DNA of 64,000 bases, taken from positions 480,158,861-480,222,860 of the forward strand of contig CM060920.1 of assembly GCA_030737875.1 (NCBI GenBank), given 5' to 3'. Positions 62,391-64,000 of this stretch are shown here, in pieces; within the stretch, counting starts at the first letter, position 1; every line of letters starts with the position of its first letter. This stretch comes from Allium sativum. Its lineage: Eukaryota; Streptophyta; Magnoliopsida; Asparagales; Amaryllidaceae. The notes beneath the pieces were generated by a model. The model made no database searches. It had not been told where the DNA came from and saw only the letters and a list, made by a program, of their open reading frames with translations. Both the position numbers and the translations under genes were made by a program.

Positions 62391-63494
62391 CTTAAATTCA
62401 TTATTTTCTGAATTGAACCAGTGGTGCAGTATGAATCTGTGACATTGGGACACAATTTTGTTTCCGATATTGGAAAATATTGGAAAAAATGAAGAATAAA
62501 TTCATGGGGCTGGTTTCACCAAAAAAGGTTATCTTCTGCTCTCTGTGTTTTCTGCTATAAAAATGCTAATGGAAAAGTGATTAATTTGTGTGTTTCATGG
62601 TTTTCAGGGCGCGCAGGAAGCTTACTAGAGATTATTTTGTTTTTCATTTGTCTTTTCCTGTGATTAACTCGGTGGCTGATGTTGTGTACTACTTGCATGT
62701 TTTTTAGGTGTTGATAATGTTGGCCATGATGGCTTGGTTATCCTTGTAGTTTGCTTATTAATTAGGGAGTAATAATATTTCGATTATCGGTATGAAAAGC
62801 TAATTATGGTATTATATGATTGATGGACGTTTCCTCCTTGTTGAACTGCAGTTCATAGCTCCACATTTGTTTAATGTTTTGCCTTTTGCCTTTGCAGGTT
62901 ATGATATTCAGATGTGATTATGTATTGCTAACACAGGGTGGTGCATGTTTATGATTGAGAACAAACATGGAGCATGAACTGCAGATTTGTTCTGGTGAAC
63001 CGATGATATTTATTTTCCTGTTATAGTATATGTATGATAGAGTAGAAATATGATTAGAAAATACTCTATTCGAAAGAAATGTATTATGTGGGAGAAGAAA
63101 TTGTTATACATGAATGGTGTATGAAAATTGTAGGAATTTTTGTTGTAATTGTTTGTAATATTAAAACATTGTTAAAATAAAAAAATTATTTGTTTATTTC
63201 ATTTTGTGATATACACTAATACTAAAACGAACACATTTAATATGTAGTATCTATAAGCTGCAATTTTTTTTATAGATTTATAAATCTATTGCAACGGGCA
63301 TTTACTGTTGCAAAAGGATCTGTTGCAACAACAAAAGCCTGTTGCAAAAAAGTATACCGCAACATCTTATTGCAACGGGCAAAAACTGTTGCAGACCTTT
63401 GGCAAATTCGGCTATACCAACAGGCGCTGGCCTGTTGCAATAGACCTACTGCAACAGATTTTCCCTGTTGCGATAGGGTATTTTTCTTGTAGAG

Positions 63495-64000
63495 GGGGAT
63501 CGGGTCAGGTTCTTCAATTCCATTCACCACGCATTGGTTCGGTTCGGAGGTGACCATGCGGGTCGGATCGGATGATGCATGCCACGAGAAATGCAAGTGG
63601 ATAGAAGCTTCCCCAGTCCTTGTTGTCCTCCTCTGTTCGGATCAGGGTGTGGAGCGTAAGAGCGGATCAGAGCTTCTGAATTCGAGTGGGGGTTCAGATC
63701 GGGTCCTCCTAACCGATCCGGTTCGGATGTTTTCCTGCACTTTCTCCAACAAGCAGTTTACGCCACTCAACGGCGTTTTCGACCATTCCAACTATTCTAA
63801 TCAATCACAAAGCATACCATACAGTCATAGCAACATGCATAATCAACCACAAACACCAAAACAACTATATGATAGGTTAAAATGGATCAAACATAGCCAA
63901 AACCCCATATTTTTCCCTTAAGCATGTTTAGGTGAAACTAATGACGTGATTAGCAAAACTTAACCAAATTAACCCAAATTCATATCAGAGGTCTAAAACA
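63495..64000 (-). mobile_element. gypsy-2 5' LTR, part after the CACTA insertion
   Basis: It resumes at GGG + GATCGGGTC and matches 39577-40095 of the 3' LTR, including part of the GGATCGG cluster. About 0.75 kb of the LTR should lie beyond the window. Confidence 0.9.

Larger units (their letters stand above)
60238..63494. mobile_element. Non-autonomous CACTA (En/Spm-type) transposon, 3.26 kb
   Basis: The left end is CACTACAAGAAAAATACCC; the right end read inward is CTCTACAAGAAAAATACCC, one mismatch. The 3 bp target GGG is duplicated (60235-60237 and 63495-63497) and the empty site exists in the sister LTR. Both subterminal regions (60255-60590 and 63285-63480) are packed with GTTGCAA/TTGCAAC-type motifs in both orientations, the pattern bound by CACTA TNPA-like proteins. 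No transposase frame is present. 60590-61370 is very AT-rich with nothing recognisable; 61375-62950 contains gene-like sequence. Confidence 0.92.

Overview
The window looks like flowering-plant nuclear heterochromatin (probably a eudicot; I cannot name the species). It is AT-rich, and nearly every base can be assigned to transposable elements. Five of six LTR-element primer-binding sites read TGG(T/C)ATCA(G/A)AGC or a one-to-two-base variant, complementary to a plant initiator-Met tRNA 3' end. I see no complete host gene, rRNA, tRNA or CRISPR. The only host-gene-like sequence is an exon-intron-exon fragment resembling the USP-like part of U-box receptor-like kinases, carried inside a CACTA transposon.

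Layout, read as insertions within insertions. The oldest layer is B1, a minus-strand element with giant LTRs and a 1.1 kb non-coding interior (3' LTR part 11392-12635, interior 12636-13767, 5' LTR parts 13768-14493 and 35205-38216). Element A (plus strand, 4.26 kb LTRs, decayed 2.25 kb interior, 3829-11391) sits in the B1 3' LTR. Into the 5' LTR of A went a Ty3/gypsy copy (gypsy-1, minus strand; gag 271-1037, 5' LTR 1237-3828), and its gag was then hit by a further element of which only the last 270 bp of LTR is seen (1-270). The B1 5' LTR received two insertions. One is a 20.7 kb complex, LTR-interior-LTR-interior-LTR (14494-35199), flanked by the 5 bp duplication GTATG and carrying a MITE in its middle LTR. 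The other is gypsy-2 (minus strand, 38217 to beyond 64000). Gypsy-2 in turn carries element C (43975-57267: two almost identical 6.1 kb LTRs around 1.04 kb) between its protease and reverse transcriptase, and a 3.26 kb CACTA element (60238-63494) in its 5' LTR.

The gypsy copies look like Tekay/Del-type chromoviruses (gag with CCHC knuckles, protease, RT, RNase H, integrase, GPY/F, chromodomain-like tail) and are broken by stops and frameshifts. The giant-LTR elements B1, B2 and C code for no recognisable protein, but keep a primer-binding site, a polypurine tract and the same TTTCGGGGACGAAA-like block before the polypurine tract as gypsy-2. This suggests they are non-autonomous derivatives moved by such chromoviruses. 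Their LTRs hold structure that ordinary annotation misses: a cassette of three about 47 nt hairpins with compensating base changes, tandem hairpin minisatellites in C, and a hairpin abutting the primer-binding site. The LTR of A carries an array of about 18 GGTTAAGT...ACTTAACC inverted-repeat modules.
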